Made by a program: the position numbers and the translations under genes. Under the pieces are notes generated by a model. It saw nothing but the letters and a program-made list of their open reading frames with translations. It ran no database searches and was not told where the DNA came from. 64,000 nucleotides of DNA. Origin: UBA940 sp031547885 (GTDB lineage: Bacteria; Bacteroidota; Bacteroidia; Bacteroidales; Rikenellaceae). Of this stretch, positions 8,159 through 16,406 are shown one piece after another. Numbering within the stretch: position 1 is the first letter of the stretch; every line of letters begins with the position of its first letter. The stretch is from the NCBI GenBank assembly GCA_031547885.1, contig JAVBRO010000018.1, positions 42,262 to 106,261 on the forward strand, given 5' to 3'.

Positions 8159-11100
8159 TTATCTGAATGTCATTTGTACTCCGAGGTTCAACATGCGCTG
8201 GGTCGGATAGGAAAGGCCCCTGCCGCCGCCCATTTCGGGATCCCAGTGTTTGAACGGCGAGAAAGTCGCCAGGTTGGTCCCGTTCACGTAAATACGGATG
8301 TGTCTTGTCGGCGAAAAGCCGATCTCCGCATTCTTCAGCTTCAGGAACGCACCGCTCCGCAGCCAGTAGGTCGAAGGCTGCGTGTTGTTGAAATTCTCAT
8401 CTTTGGTCAGGCGCGGATACCCCGCATTGATATTCTGGTTTGTGTCCGTCCAGTAGTCGGCGGCAACGTAATCGAGCACGTTACGGTTGTACTGGGCGCC
8501 GAAGGGGTGGAAACCGGACATCATAAGGGAGGTGTTCGCGACCCCCTGGAAGAATAAGGAGAAGTCCCATTTCCTCCACCGGATCGACGGTCCGAAACCG
8601 TACACGATCTCGGGAACGGTCGGATAACCCATGTAGATCCTGTCGTCCGAGGTAATCCTGCCGTCGTAATACCCGTTGGCGTCGGGTTGGTCGACGTACT
8701 TGATGTCTCCCGGCGATATGATGATACTGCCAAGCGTAGACGCAGGATTGTGTGCGATATCGTCCCAGTCGATGTAGAGGCCGTTGGCTACATAACCCCG
8801 ATTGGTATAGAGCGTCTTGCCCACCTGCGACATGGCTTTTCTCAGACCCGGAGCTTCGTCGTACTTGATAACGTTGTTGCGTGCGAATGTGAACGTACCC
8901 TTGAACTGGATGTCCAGGTCATTGTTGATACGTTTGAGATAATCCACCGAAAGGTCGAAGCCCCAGTTCTTGACTTCCGCCAGGTTGCCGTACACCCTGG
9001 TGGCGGCCGTTCCGAGATAATTGGGGATCGAAGTACGCTGCTGGAATATGTCGCGCCTTATTTCGCGGAAACCGTCGAACGTTATACTGAGCGAATTGAA
9101 CAGCTGGATATCCATCCCGACGTTGAGTTTTTCACCCACTTCCCAGGTGATGTTGTCGTTCTGGTAGCGGGTGTACACAGGTCCCGACGTCGAATAGGTG
9201 CTCGACCCGAATCCTGTCTTATAAGAGGCGCTGCCCGTCAGATTGATCTGCGACAGGTAAATGAACCGCACCAAAACGTTCTCGAGAATGATCTGGTCGT
9301 TACCCACCAGACCGTACGACGCACGGAGTTTAAGATTGTTGACCACCCGGCTCAACGGCTCGAAGAATTTTTCCGACGATATGTTCCAACCTACTGCGAC
9401 GGAGGGGAAGAAACCCCATTTGTGGCCCTGGGCAAAGTTTTCGGAACCATTGTAGCCGGCATTCACTTCAAACAGGTACCGGTGGTCGAAGTCATAGGAC
9501 AAACGTGCCGCATAACCCATCTTCCTCCGCGGAAGCGAATTGATCAGCAGCGTATTGAGGGCATCCGCCCCCGGCGTGTTATTGTTGTACTGGTCGATAT
9601 TCCAAAGCGCCATGGCGTTGACGTGGTGCCGGTCGAAAGAGCGCGTATAATCCAGGTAAGCCTGCCCGTATATCCTGCGGTCGCCCGAAACGCCCGAAGT
9701 TGTTTCCAACACCGGTTTCGTGGGAGTGATCGCAGGAGTGAGGTTATAGCTGTATGTCCCGTCGTCTTCGAGCGTATAATCCGAAACGGAGTATTTATTG
9801 TAACCTTGCGAACGTGCTGTTGTCGACCTGTTGTAGTTCTTGAATGAGATCAGGGCTTTGAAGCTGAGTCCTTTGGTGACGAAATCGAGTTTCTGGTTAA
9901 AGTCGAGGTTCGCCATGACGGTGCTCTCGAACTGGTTGTTGTAACCTTTGACCAGTTCGGCCATCGGGTTAGAGGCGCCCTGGATGTTGCCGCCTATCCA
10001 TGCACCCCACTTCACCCACGGCACGTCGTCCCCCGGGAAAGATACGGGGAAGTCCACCGGGTTGTTGTTCATGATCGCGCCGTAAACGGCGTCCACTCCT
10101 GCGGTTGGCGCTGTAAGGTCGGCCAACTGTACGTTAAGGTGCAGTGAGATGGTGGACGATTTCGTCATGTGGAAGTCGATGTTGTTCTGGAACGAATACC
10201 TCATCAGGTCGATATTGTTCTTGAACGAGAAGTAGTCCTGCGAGCAGTTCTTCAGCATACCGTTCTCGTGGTTGAACCCGATGTTCATGAAGTAGACGAT
10301 CTTCTGCGTACCGCCGCGGATATTGAAATTCACCTTCTGGTTGAAAGTCGCACTTTTGAAGATCTCGTCGTACCAGTCAACGTCGGGGAAGAGGTATGGG
10401 TTGACTTTGTTGCGCGTATTGTTTATCTCCTCCTGGCTGTAGAGTACGTTGCCCGTCTGCTGGTTGGTCACCGCTTCATTGTATAGTTCCATGTATGACG
10501 CCCCGTCGACGAATTTTGGGATCTTGTTAGGCATCGAGGTGTATGTTTCCACCCTCAGGCCGATGATAGGGCGTTCCGAAACGACACCGCTCTTGGTTTT
10601 GATGATCATTACCCCGTTGGCTCCGCGCGTACCGTACATGGCCGTGGCGGTGGCGTCCTTCAGTATGGAGAATCCTTCGATGATCTCGGGATCGAGTGCA
10701 TCCAGGTCCCCGGGCGACACTTCCACGCCGTCGAGAATGATAAGCGGCTCCAGAATCCCGCTCATCGTCGAGACGCCCCTTATGAAGAAGTTGGCTTCGT
10801 TCTTACCGGGTTCGCCGCTGCGCTGGTATGAGACTACGCCCGCGAGGCGGCCGGCAAACGAAGATGTCAGGTTGGCTCCCGGAACCACGAGGTCGGTAGG
10901 CTGGACCATCTGGACCGATCCGACGACACTCACTTTTCTCTGTCCCGTACCGAAAGCCGTGATGACGACATCGTCCAAAACTTCAGCCGGCTCCATGAGG
11001 ATCAGGATAGAGGTTCGCCCATCCACGGCGATCTCCTGGGTCGCGTAGCCGGGGAACGATACTTCGAGGGTCCCGTTGGGCGAAACCCCGTCGAGCGAGA

Positions 11101-11602
11101 ACTGACCGTTCTGGTTCGTAATAGACACCCTGGTCGTTCCCTGTACCGTGACGGAAGCTCCCACCAGCGGACCATTCTCGTCGGACACCACCCCTGCGAC
11201 CGTAATCGTCTGATTTTGGGGCGACTGTGTCGCAGGTGCGGGGGCGCGCTGTGAAACCATGATCTGCCTTTCTGAAATGTGATACTGGGCATCGGTTCCG
11301 CTGAACACCTGGTCGAGTACGACATTCACCGGCTGGTTGGTTACGTTTACCGAGACCTTACGGTCCAGATGATTAAAACTGTCCAGGTAAAAGAATATGT
11401 AATCGCTGGATTTTTCTATCTCGGCGAAAACCTCTTTCACCGTGCAGTTGCTCATGTTGAGGGTAAAGGTGGCATCCTGGGAATAGCCCGCGTAGGCGAA
11501 ACAGGTGCCCGTTCCTAAAAGCATGAAAAGGAACAACCTGGCGGCCTGCATCAGTCTTTTAGGTTTTACCCTCGTTTGTTTTGGATTAAGGTTCTTTAAC
11601 AT
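8159..11602 (-). CDS. SusC/RagA TonB-dependent transporter with N-terminal STN signalling domain
   Basis: A 1,147-residue outer-membrane transporter. After a signal peptide (to about residue 43, CFAYAGYSQ) comes an STN domain (about 45-115, NCTVKEVFAEIEKSSDYIFFY). Next is a carboxypeptidase-regulatory-like domain (about 130-205, VAGVVSDENGPLVGASV), a TonB box/plug (VVITAFGTGQRK, then RGANGVMIIKTKSG) and a beta-barrel ending in MLNLGVQMTFR. The STN domain is the hallmark of transporters that pass a signal to a FecR anti-sigma factor, and FecR and ECF sigma genes lie directly upstream. The 276-bp gap before it (11603-11878) shows no ORF and no clear TAnnTTTG promoter, which fits control by the dedicated ECF sigma factor. 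Confidence 0.94.
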   Translation of the reverse strand: MLKNLNPKQTRVKPKRLMQAARLFLFMLLGTGTCFAYAGYSQDATFTLNMSNCTVKEVFAEIEKSSDYIFFYLDSFNHLDRKVSVNVTNQPVNVVLDQVFSGTDAQYHISERQIMVSQRAPAPATQSPQNQTITVAGVVSDENGPLVGASVTVQGTTRVSITNQNGQFSLDGVSPNGTLEVSFPGYATQEIAVDGRTSILILMEPAEVLDDVVITAFGTGQRKVSVVGSVQMVQPTDLVVPGANLTSSFAGRLAGVVSYQRSGEPGKNEANFFIRGVSTMSGILEPLIILDGVEVSPGDLDALDPEIIEGFSILKDATATAMYGTRGANGVMIIKTKSGVVSERPIIGLRVETYTSMPNKIPKFVDGASYMELYNEAVTNQQTGNVLYSQEEINNTRNKVNPYLFPDVDWYDEIFKSATFNQKVNFNIRGGTQKIVYFMNIGFNHENGMLKNCSQDYFSFKNNIDLMRYSFQNNIDFHMTKSSTISLHLNVQLADLTAPTAGVDAVYGAIMNNNPVDFPVSFPGDDVPWVKWGAWIGGNIQGASNPMAELVKGYNNQFESTVMANLDFNQKLDFVTKGLSFKALISFKNYNRSTTARSQGYNKYSVSDYTLEDDGTYSYNLTPAITPTKPVLETTSGVSGDRRIYGQAYLDYTRSFDRHHVNAMALWNIDQYNNNTPGADALNTLLINSLPRRKMGYAARLSYDFDHRYLFEVNAGYNGSENFAQGHKWGFFPSVAVGWNISSEKFFEPLSRVVNNLKLRASYGLVGNDQIILENVLVRFIYLSQINLTGSASYKTGFGSSTYSTSGPVYTRYQNDNITWEVGEKLNVGMDIQLFNSLSITFDGFREIRRDIFQQRTSIPNYLGTAATRVYGNLAEVKNWGFDLSVDYLKRINNDLDIQFKGTFTFARNNVIKYDEAPGLRKAMSQVGKTLYTNRGYVANGLYIDWDDIAHNPASTLGSIIISPGDIKYVDQPDANGYYDGRITSDDRIYMGYPTVPEIVYGFGPSIRWRKWDFSLFFQGVANTSLMMSGFHPFGAQYNRNVLDYVAADYWTDTNQNINAGYPRLTKDENFNNTQPSTYWLRSGAFLKLKNAEIGFSPTRHIRIYVNGTNLATFSPFKHWDPEMGGGRGLSYPTQRMLNLGVQMTFR

Positions 11603-11878
11603 AGTTAGTTAGGTTAGGTTTGATTGGGGTGTTTAAAATGCATTTCGGATGGTTCAGAACGGGATATCCGAACGATCCCGCCCGGCTTTACGGATGAGTG
11701 CGATCGGGGGCTCTCTGATTAGAAACCGGGATAGAGACTGAATAACGTCTTCCGGCCGGCCGCGATCGCACATCCCGATGCGGCTCCGGACAAACTGTTA
11801 TCCGCCTTTTCTGCTGGATGATTTTTTAGGGGGACATTTTAGTAGTGTTTTAATCAATAAGTTAGAATTAGGTTTAGG

Positions 11879-13078
11879 TTAATGTATATAGTAGGAGGAT
11901 TCGCCTGTTTTATCGATTTCGACGGAAAGGACTTTTCCGAGCGAGTAGAGTATATCCTCTATATTCCCGCCCAGGTACAGTTTGCCGCTGCACGTCAGCC
12001 CGCTCAGTTGCTCACTCTGCGTTATGCTGACGCCGTACAGGTTGGATATCTTACGGAGAACATAATCCATTCTCTGCCCTCTGAACTGGTAATAGCCGTC
12101 TTTCCACGCGACATGGTCCCCGATATCGACCTGGCTTATAGTGCTTTGTCCGCTTTGGTGATCATACGAGAACATTTGTTCGGGATACAGCGTCACCGGA
12201 TAGAGTTCGGGAACCCGGACGTTCACTTTGCCGTCGACAAGTACTACCTGTACCTGTTCGTCGGATTCGTATGCCGAGATATTGAACCGGGTGCCGAGCA
12301 CCTCGACATCGAGGTCGGTGGTTCTGACTATGAAAGGACGGTTTTTATCCGGCTCCACTTCCAGATACACTTCGCCTCTGGCATAGATTTCCCGTTTATC
12401 CCTGTCGAATTTCTTCGGAAAGGAGACGGCCGAACCGGAGTTCACCCACATTTGGGTTCCGTCCTGCAGTTTTACCATGGAGCGCTTCCCGGGCGGTACC
12501 AACAACCTGACAGGGCTTTTTGATGTTCCGCGCGGGAAATCGACCCTGTCGACGTAGTTTATTATCAGTGAAGAGCCGTCTTCGGCATATTCGATAACAG
12601 TATTTTTTCCCGGAATGGATATTTCTTCTTTATTCAACAGCAGCCTTACGTCGCCGCCCGGTCCGGGACCGGCCTGCTCTATGTTTTCCAGCCGGGACAA
12701 ATCTTTTTCGACTTTTAAATAGTCAGCCAAAAAAAGCCACGTTATACCCAGCAGCAGTACGACCGATGCCGCAGCCACATTCCTGAAAGCCTTCGCACTA
12801 AATTTGAATCTATGGTCATAGCGGCGATTCTCACGAACTATCTTTTCCCATAGGGCCCGTTTTATCTGAGGCGGGATCTCCGGGTTATCGGCGTAATTGC
12901 CTTCTACAGCTTTAAGAAAATTTTGCGCCGTTTCTATTTCTCCTGCCAGCCGGGCGTCACCTCGCGCCTGTTCCCGCCAGAAATCCTTGTCCGGCCGGTC
13001 GGGATGCAGCACCGACTTAATGAAATAATCGTCATTAAGAAGCTGTTCTGCACTGTATCCGGAATAATCTACTTTCAT
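11879..13078 (-). CDS. FecR-family anti-sigma factor
   Basis: A 399-residue inner-membrane protein. The cytoplasmic N-terminal part (about 1-100) would bind sigma; one membrane segment lies near residues 100-120 (VAAASVVLLLGITWLFLADYL). The periplasmic FecR domain contains PRGTSKSPVRLLVPPGKRSMVKLQDG and VNSGSAVSFPKKFD, typical of the family, followed by the C-terminal domain that contacts the STN domain (YGVSITQSEQLSGLTCSGKL). It lies between the sigma gene and the STN-bearing SusC gene, all in one direction: the classic trans-envelope signalling cassette in which ligand passage through SusC releases the sigma factor. Confidence 0.93.
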   Translation of the reverse strand: MKVDYSGYSAEQLLNDDYFIKSVLHPDRPDKDFWREQARGDARLAGEIETAQNFLKAVEGNYADNPEIPPQIKRALWEKIVRENRRYDHRFKFSAKAFRNVAAASVVLLLGITWLFLADYLKVEKDLSRLENIEQAGPGPGGDVRLLLNKEEISIPGKNTVIEYAEDGSSLIINYVDRVDFPRGTSKSPVRLLVPPGKRSMVKLQDGTQMWVNSGSAVSFPKKFDRDKREIYARGEVYLEVEPDKNRPFIVRTTDLDVEVLGTRFNISAYESDEQVQVVLVDGKVNVRVPELYPVTLYPEQMFSYDHQSGQSTISQVDIGDHVAWKDGYYQFRGQRMDYVLRKISNLYGVSITQSEQLSGLTCSGKLYLGGNIEDILYSLGKVLSVEIDKTGESSYYIH

Positions 13079-13225
13079 CTCCAGGTTATAGTTATAAAAT
13101 CACACATTCGGCCGATACAGGCCGCCACTATCGATATCATTATTAATAGATACATGCAGGAAAGAATCGTACTCACTTTCCGGCGTTTTTTTGAAAAAAA
13201 ATTTTACGTGATGACTATAACGCAC

Positions 13226-13260
13226 AACACCGGAATCACGGATTTCCGGATTCCGGTGTT
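13226..13260. terminator. Hairpin between sigma factor and FecR genes
   Basis: A perfect 12-bp stem (AACACCGGAATC at 13226-13237 with GATTCCGGTGTT at 13249-13260) with an 11-nt loop. A T5 run follows on the plus strand (13259-13263); the minus-strand side lacks a T-run. It lies 30 bases after the sigma stop codon and about 150 bases before the FecR start, so it may attenuate read-through from sigma into FecR. Confidence 0.55.
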
Positions 13261-13289
13261 TTTGCATTAGTAAAGTTGATCGGGAAGGC

Positions 13290-13898
13290 TTATCTGTCGG
13301 GGAAGAAGAGAATGAACAGCGTCAGGAAGATCGCCACATCGCCGGCGAATTCCCTCCTTATCTTCTCCATGGCGCGGTGTATGAGATTCTTGGCAGACTG
13401 ATGGTTGAGCTCCATCAGTTTACAGATCTCGTCCAGGTCGAATTCCTGTATATACCGGTAGTAGATTATCTCCTTTTGCCTGGGAGTCAGGGTGGAGATG
13501 ATCTTTTCCACTTTTTTCCTCAAATGCAGGGATTCTTCATCCTTGATATACTGCTCCTCGACGGTCGGTTCGAGGATGAAACGTAAAGGATCGTCCGGTC
13601 GTGCCGCATACCGGGCTATTTTTTTCTGAATTATACGTATCAATGTGTTCTTCAGCGAGACCATCAGGTAAAGTCTGACATTGTCCGGGACGACAATTTT
13701 CGCCCTGCTTCTGTATATAGTAGTAAAAACCTCCTGTATGGCGTCGCTGATTGTTTCGCCGTCATCGGTGAAATGATGTCCGTATGCATAAAGAATAACA
13801 GAGTAGGTATTATACAGCCATTCATAAGCGTCGTTGTCCCCCGAAAGGAACAGGGTCCATTTAACCTTGCTCTCTTCTGACAGTTTATTCCTTAACAT
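13290..13898 (-). CDS. ECF-type RNA polymerase sigma factor
   Basis: About 202 residues from the ATG at 13898 (MLRNKLSEESKVKW). The longer frame starts with GTG and would run through the likely promoter, so it is rejected. Sigma region 2 is visible (YEWLYNTYSVILYAYGHHFTDDGETISDAIQEVF, seen in parts) and region 4 (LTPRQKEIIYYRYIQEF then a helix-turn-helix, NHQSAKNLIHRAMEKIRRE). This matches the Bacteroidetes sigma-70 family partners of FecR. It presumably directs transcription of the downstream SusCD locus when FecR is relieved. A hydrophobic C-terminus (VAIFLTLFILFFP) is common in this subfamily and may tether it to the membrane. Confidence 0.92.
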   Translation of the reverse strand: MLRNKLSEESKVKWTLFLSGDNDAYEWLYNTYSVILYAYGHHFTDDGETISDAIQEVFTTIYRSRAKIVVPDNVRLYLMVSLKNTLIRIIQKKIARYAARPDDPLRFILEPTVEEQYIKDEESLHLRKKVEKIISTLTPRQKEIIYYRYIQEFDLDEICKLMELNHQSAKNLIHRAMEKIRREFAGDVAIFLTLFILFFPDR

Positions 13899-13903
13899 AA
13901 TTA

Positions 13904-13947
13904 CAAATATATATAAATTATTCAACACACATGCAAATTATTCAACA
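13904..13947 (-). promoter_or_regulatory. Promoter region of the sigma gene with a 13-bp direct repeat
   Basis: On the minus strand a Bacteroidetes -7 element TATATTTG lies at 13904-13911. Just upstream, the 13-mer AAATTATTCAACA (plus-strand reading) occurs twice, at 13915-13927 and 13935-13947, exactly 20 bp apart. A repeat on the same helical face beside a promoter suggests a protein-binding site, possibly for autoregulation. The -7 element ends only 6 bases before the ATG, so the leader would be extremely short. Confidence 0.45.
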
Positions 13948-14442
13948 TTTGAAATGGCCCTTTCTTCGGCATAAGGGAGTGGCAAACCATTAGTTTAAGG
14001 TTGATAATCATGCTTTTAGATGATGTGCAGCATCTTCCATTACCCAATATGTCTTATCCTTTGGGTAAAACATTTTGGTAGAACATTGGCTTAAAATGCC
14101 CTGTTTGTTCCTTATTTTTCCCTGCTTTTCGGCTAAAATATAGCTATCAGACGTGATAGCCATACAAAAGAAAAACATCCAACTCATTGCAAGTCAGATG
14201 TTTGTAGGAGCGGAAAACAGGCGGATTTTGCAGGCGAAAGCAAGAAGGCGTAAGTGTTTTAATTACAGTGAAATATGCGTTAGTCTGCCGTCCCGTTTTC
14301 GACAGTAAAACGCATGGAAAAGCAAAGTTGACGGCGAATTACGTTACCAGATCGTTACCGACAATGAAATGACCTTGTTTTGTAACGTGCTGTTTTACAT
14401 TAATTTGCACAAATCTTCATCTTAACGTGCGACTCTAGGTAT
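13948..14442. other. Intergenic stretch with a terminator and a short tRNA-Gly-like scar
   Basis: No gene is supported here. The minus strand carries TTTTCCGCTC (complement of 14208-14218), the same 3' tRNA-Gly tail seen at the ends of the mobile element near 53 and 59 kb. It is followed by a weak hairpin at 14175-14201 (ACATC/GATGT with an inner ACT/AGT) and a T-rich tract. The shared segment is only 11 bases, so the link to tRNA-Gly is tentative. The region leads into a helicase fragment and looks like an old integration scar. Confidence 0.35.
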
Positions 14443-14634
14443 TTGGGAGAAATAGAAGACGAACGACGACTATTATATGTGGCGATGACCCGTGCACAGA
14501 AGTATTTGTTGTTATCAAGAGCTCCGGATGCAACTAATCGCTTATATCAGAAAGAATCAGAGTTTGTTAGAGAACTGGATACCTCAGGACTTTTGGTGTC
14601 CGATAAGAGTGAGAAGTTTTCTAATTTAACGTGA
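14443..14634 (+). pseudogene. 3' fragment of a UvrD/Rep-type superfamily 1 helicase
   Basis: Only about 63 codons remain. They encode EDERRLLYVAMTRAQKYLLLS, which is motif VI of UvrD/PcrA/Rep helicases (usually EERRLFYVAMTRA), plus the short tail that normally ends such proteins. There is no start codon beyond a TTG and no Walker A or other helicase motif upstream; the frame closes at 14401. It is therefore a decayed or transferred end fragment. It sits between two TTAACGTG copies (14422 and 14626), and its stop codon TGA lies inside the second. Confidence 0.7.
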
Positions 14635-14725
14635 GTCCGGGATTGCGCTGTGCTTATCCCGAGTTCACAACCTAGGTGAAAACCGGGAGTATAACATAAA
14701 TCCTTATCCGAAACTCACGTTAAAT
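14625..14725. repeat. 101-bp unit with TTTAACGTGAGT inverted ends
   Basis: TTTAACGTGAGT at 14625-14636 is matched in inverse by ACTCACGTTAAA at 14714-14725. Each arm carries a stop codon, one for the helicase fragment and one for the phosphoesterase gene that converges on it. The interior has no ORF and includes CCGGGAT/ATCCCG. A related, longer unit lies at 16161-16406. Confidence 0.5.
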
Positions 14726-16156
14726 CAGATGTTTTTCAGCGCGGTAGGTATTCGAGAAGCGGTCCGTCGCGATCACTTCGACATGCTTCGCCCCGGTGGG
14801 AAGTGGCGCCGTATAATAATGATCCGACGGGCTTGCCGAAATCCATTTGTGTTCGAGTTTCGATGGATCGGCATACATCGCCCGCGCCTGCGGGTCTACA
14901 GCCGTCATACGTTCCATAGCGACCGGTTCTCCGCCGTCGACCGACATTGCGACGCTCCAGTCATCGTCACAATTCCATACATTGGCCACGATGCGCCCGG
15001 CAAATTCCGGCGCCTCGGTCCCGTCGTATATTTTCATCTGGAAATCACGCGGATAACCGGTCGATTTGTAATACCACTCGATCGCATCTCCGTCCACTTC
15101 GAAAACAGCGTATCCCGCCGGCGTGCCGTCGGTGCAGAGTTCTCCCTGCCACCATGCGGCGCCGAGCGACGCGACGTTGTGTTCATAAAGCCCGGGACGG
15201 ACAGCGATGTTGGTCGTTGTGTGGATGTGTCCCGAAACGATATGTGCGTTATAAGGTTCCAGGAGTGAGTAAAGTCCGCCGTAATTACACATATATGAAG
15301 CAGCGGCGTCGTATTCGAAGCGGCTTTTCTCTTTCTCTTTCGCGGTAGGGATGTGAAGCGTTACGACGACGGTCGAACCCGCCGGAACATATTTGAGATC
15401 CTCTCCGAGCCATGCGAGCTGAGTTTCATCCAGATAGCCGATATAGAACCAGTCGCGCCCTATATAGAAACAGTTGTTCAGAACGACATAATGGACTTTG
15501 CCGACATTGTAAGAGTAGTAGCACGGGCCGTAGACAGCCTCGTAAGCCCGGTACGAAGTCTCGTGCGAACGTCCCCCGAGAGTCATGTCGTGGTTGCCCA
15601 TGGCGCAGCGGAATTCCAATCCCGCCGCCGCCATCACACGGTTGTATTCGGGATAGAACCGGTGGTCGCTCATGATTATGTCTCCCGCGCAAATCCCGTG
15701 AAACGGCACGTCGTATCCCTGCACCGTATTGCGTATGTCTTCCGCCGCTTTTTCCAGCATGCCGAACTCTTTGCGGGCATATATTTGCGGATCGGCGACA
15801 GCGACAAATCCGTGACGGGTGTCGTCTGCGGGTTTACGCATAAGCTCGAAATCGTATGATCTGCAATTATCCTCGACGGGAAGATAGAAACGCACGACAT
15901 TATCCTCTACGAGCGAAGCGTATCCTGCAGGAGTCGAAAGGTATATAAAGCGCGCATTCCCCTCTGAAGGAAGAGAAAATCGTCCGCGTTTGTCGGTTAC
16001 GGCGCAATGCCAGCCGTCGGTCACCACGACCCCTGCGACCGCCTCTCCCCGGCAACTGACAGTACCTTCGTGCACTGCGGCGCCCGGCTGTGCGGCTAGA
16101 GTGATCGCGATTGCGGCAAATAGCGTGGTAAAAAGTATCCTTTTCATCGCTGTCAT
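14720..16156 (-). CDS. Secreted calcineurin-like metallophosphoesterase
   Basis: A 478-residue protein with a Sec signal peptide (MKRILFTTLFAAIAITLAAQ; ATG at either 16156 or 16147). Residues about 30-105 form a carboxypeptidase-regulatory-like N-terminal domain typical of Bacteroidetes phosphoesterases of this type. The catalytic metal motifs follow in order: VADPQ (in place of the usual DxH), GDII, GNHDM, TLHIPT and SGHIHT. A C-terminal domain (about 360-478) completes the MetallophosN/Metallophos/Metallophos_C architecture. It probably hydrolyses an extracytoplasmic phosphoester; the substrate is unknown. It is a single gene flanked by TAACGTGA-type repeats. Confidence 0.88.
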   Translation of the reverse strand: MTAMKRILFTTLFAAIAITLAAQPGAAVHEGTVSCRGEAVAGVVVTDGWHCAVTDKRGRFSLPSEGNARFIYLSTPAGYASLVEDNVVRFYLPVEDNCRSYDFELMRKPADDTRHGFVAVADPQIYARKEFGMLEKAAEDIRNTVQGYDVPFHGICAGDIIMSDHRFYPEYNRVMAAAGLEFRCAMGNHDMTLGGRSHETSYRAYEAVYGPCYYSYNVGKVHYVVLNNCFYIGRDWFYIGYLDETQLAWLGEDLKYVPAGSTVVVTLHIPTAKEKEKSRFEYDAAASYMCNYGGLYSLLEPYNAHIVSGHIHTTTNIAVRPGLYEHNVASLGAAWWQGELCTDGTPAGYAVFEVDGDAIEWYYKSTGYPRDFQMKIYDGTEAPEFAGRIVANVWNCDDDWSVAMSVDGGEPVAMERMTAVDPQARAMYADPSKLEHKWISASPSDHYYTAPLPTGAKHVEVIATDRFSNTYRAEKHLI

Positions 16157-16160
16157 CTAT

Positions 16161-16406
16161 TTTAACGTGAATTCGACGAATTCGACGAATTCGAAATATT
16201 TGTTACACAAATATTTACCATTGAGCAAACAGCACTTGAGCTGTTTGCATAGCCCTCTCCTACGGTTAGGAGAGGGTTGGGAGAGGTGATCGAACCTTGC
16301 GAATGCTGCAAGCATTCGCATAACGTGGGTTTTATGAATTCAAACAATGATGACATTCTGATATGCAATTACTTAATATGTTTGAATTCATGAAACTCAC
16401 GTTATT
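16161..16406. repeat. Composite intergenic repeat with TAACGTGA-type ends
   Basis: The block starts with TTTAACGTGAATTC (16161) followed by three near-identical 9-bp units (GAATTCGAC). It then has a hairpin of the CCCTCTCC/GGAGAGGG type around 16252-16275 and another (GCGAATGCT/AGCATTCGC) around 16299-16319. A 26-bp inverted pair with two mismatches closes it: 16320-16345 (ATAACGTGGGTTT...) and 16380-16405 (...AAACTCACGTTAT). The stop codon of the FAD oxidoreductase gene lies in the last arm. This looks like a dispersed extragenic repeat; the ORF inside it is not credible. Confidence 0.6.

Noticed and set aside
14166..14220. Third tRNA-Gly attachment site
   Set aside because: The match is only 11 bases and no integrase or second repeat lies nearby; noted only as a possible scar.
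16162..16368. 68-codon ORF with NSSNSSNSR-type repeats
   Set aside because: It is only a translation of the GAATTCGAC units and hairpins in the intergenic repeat.
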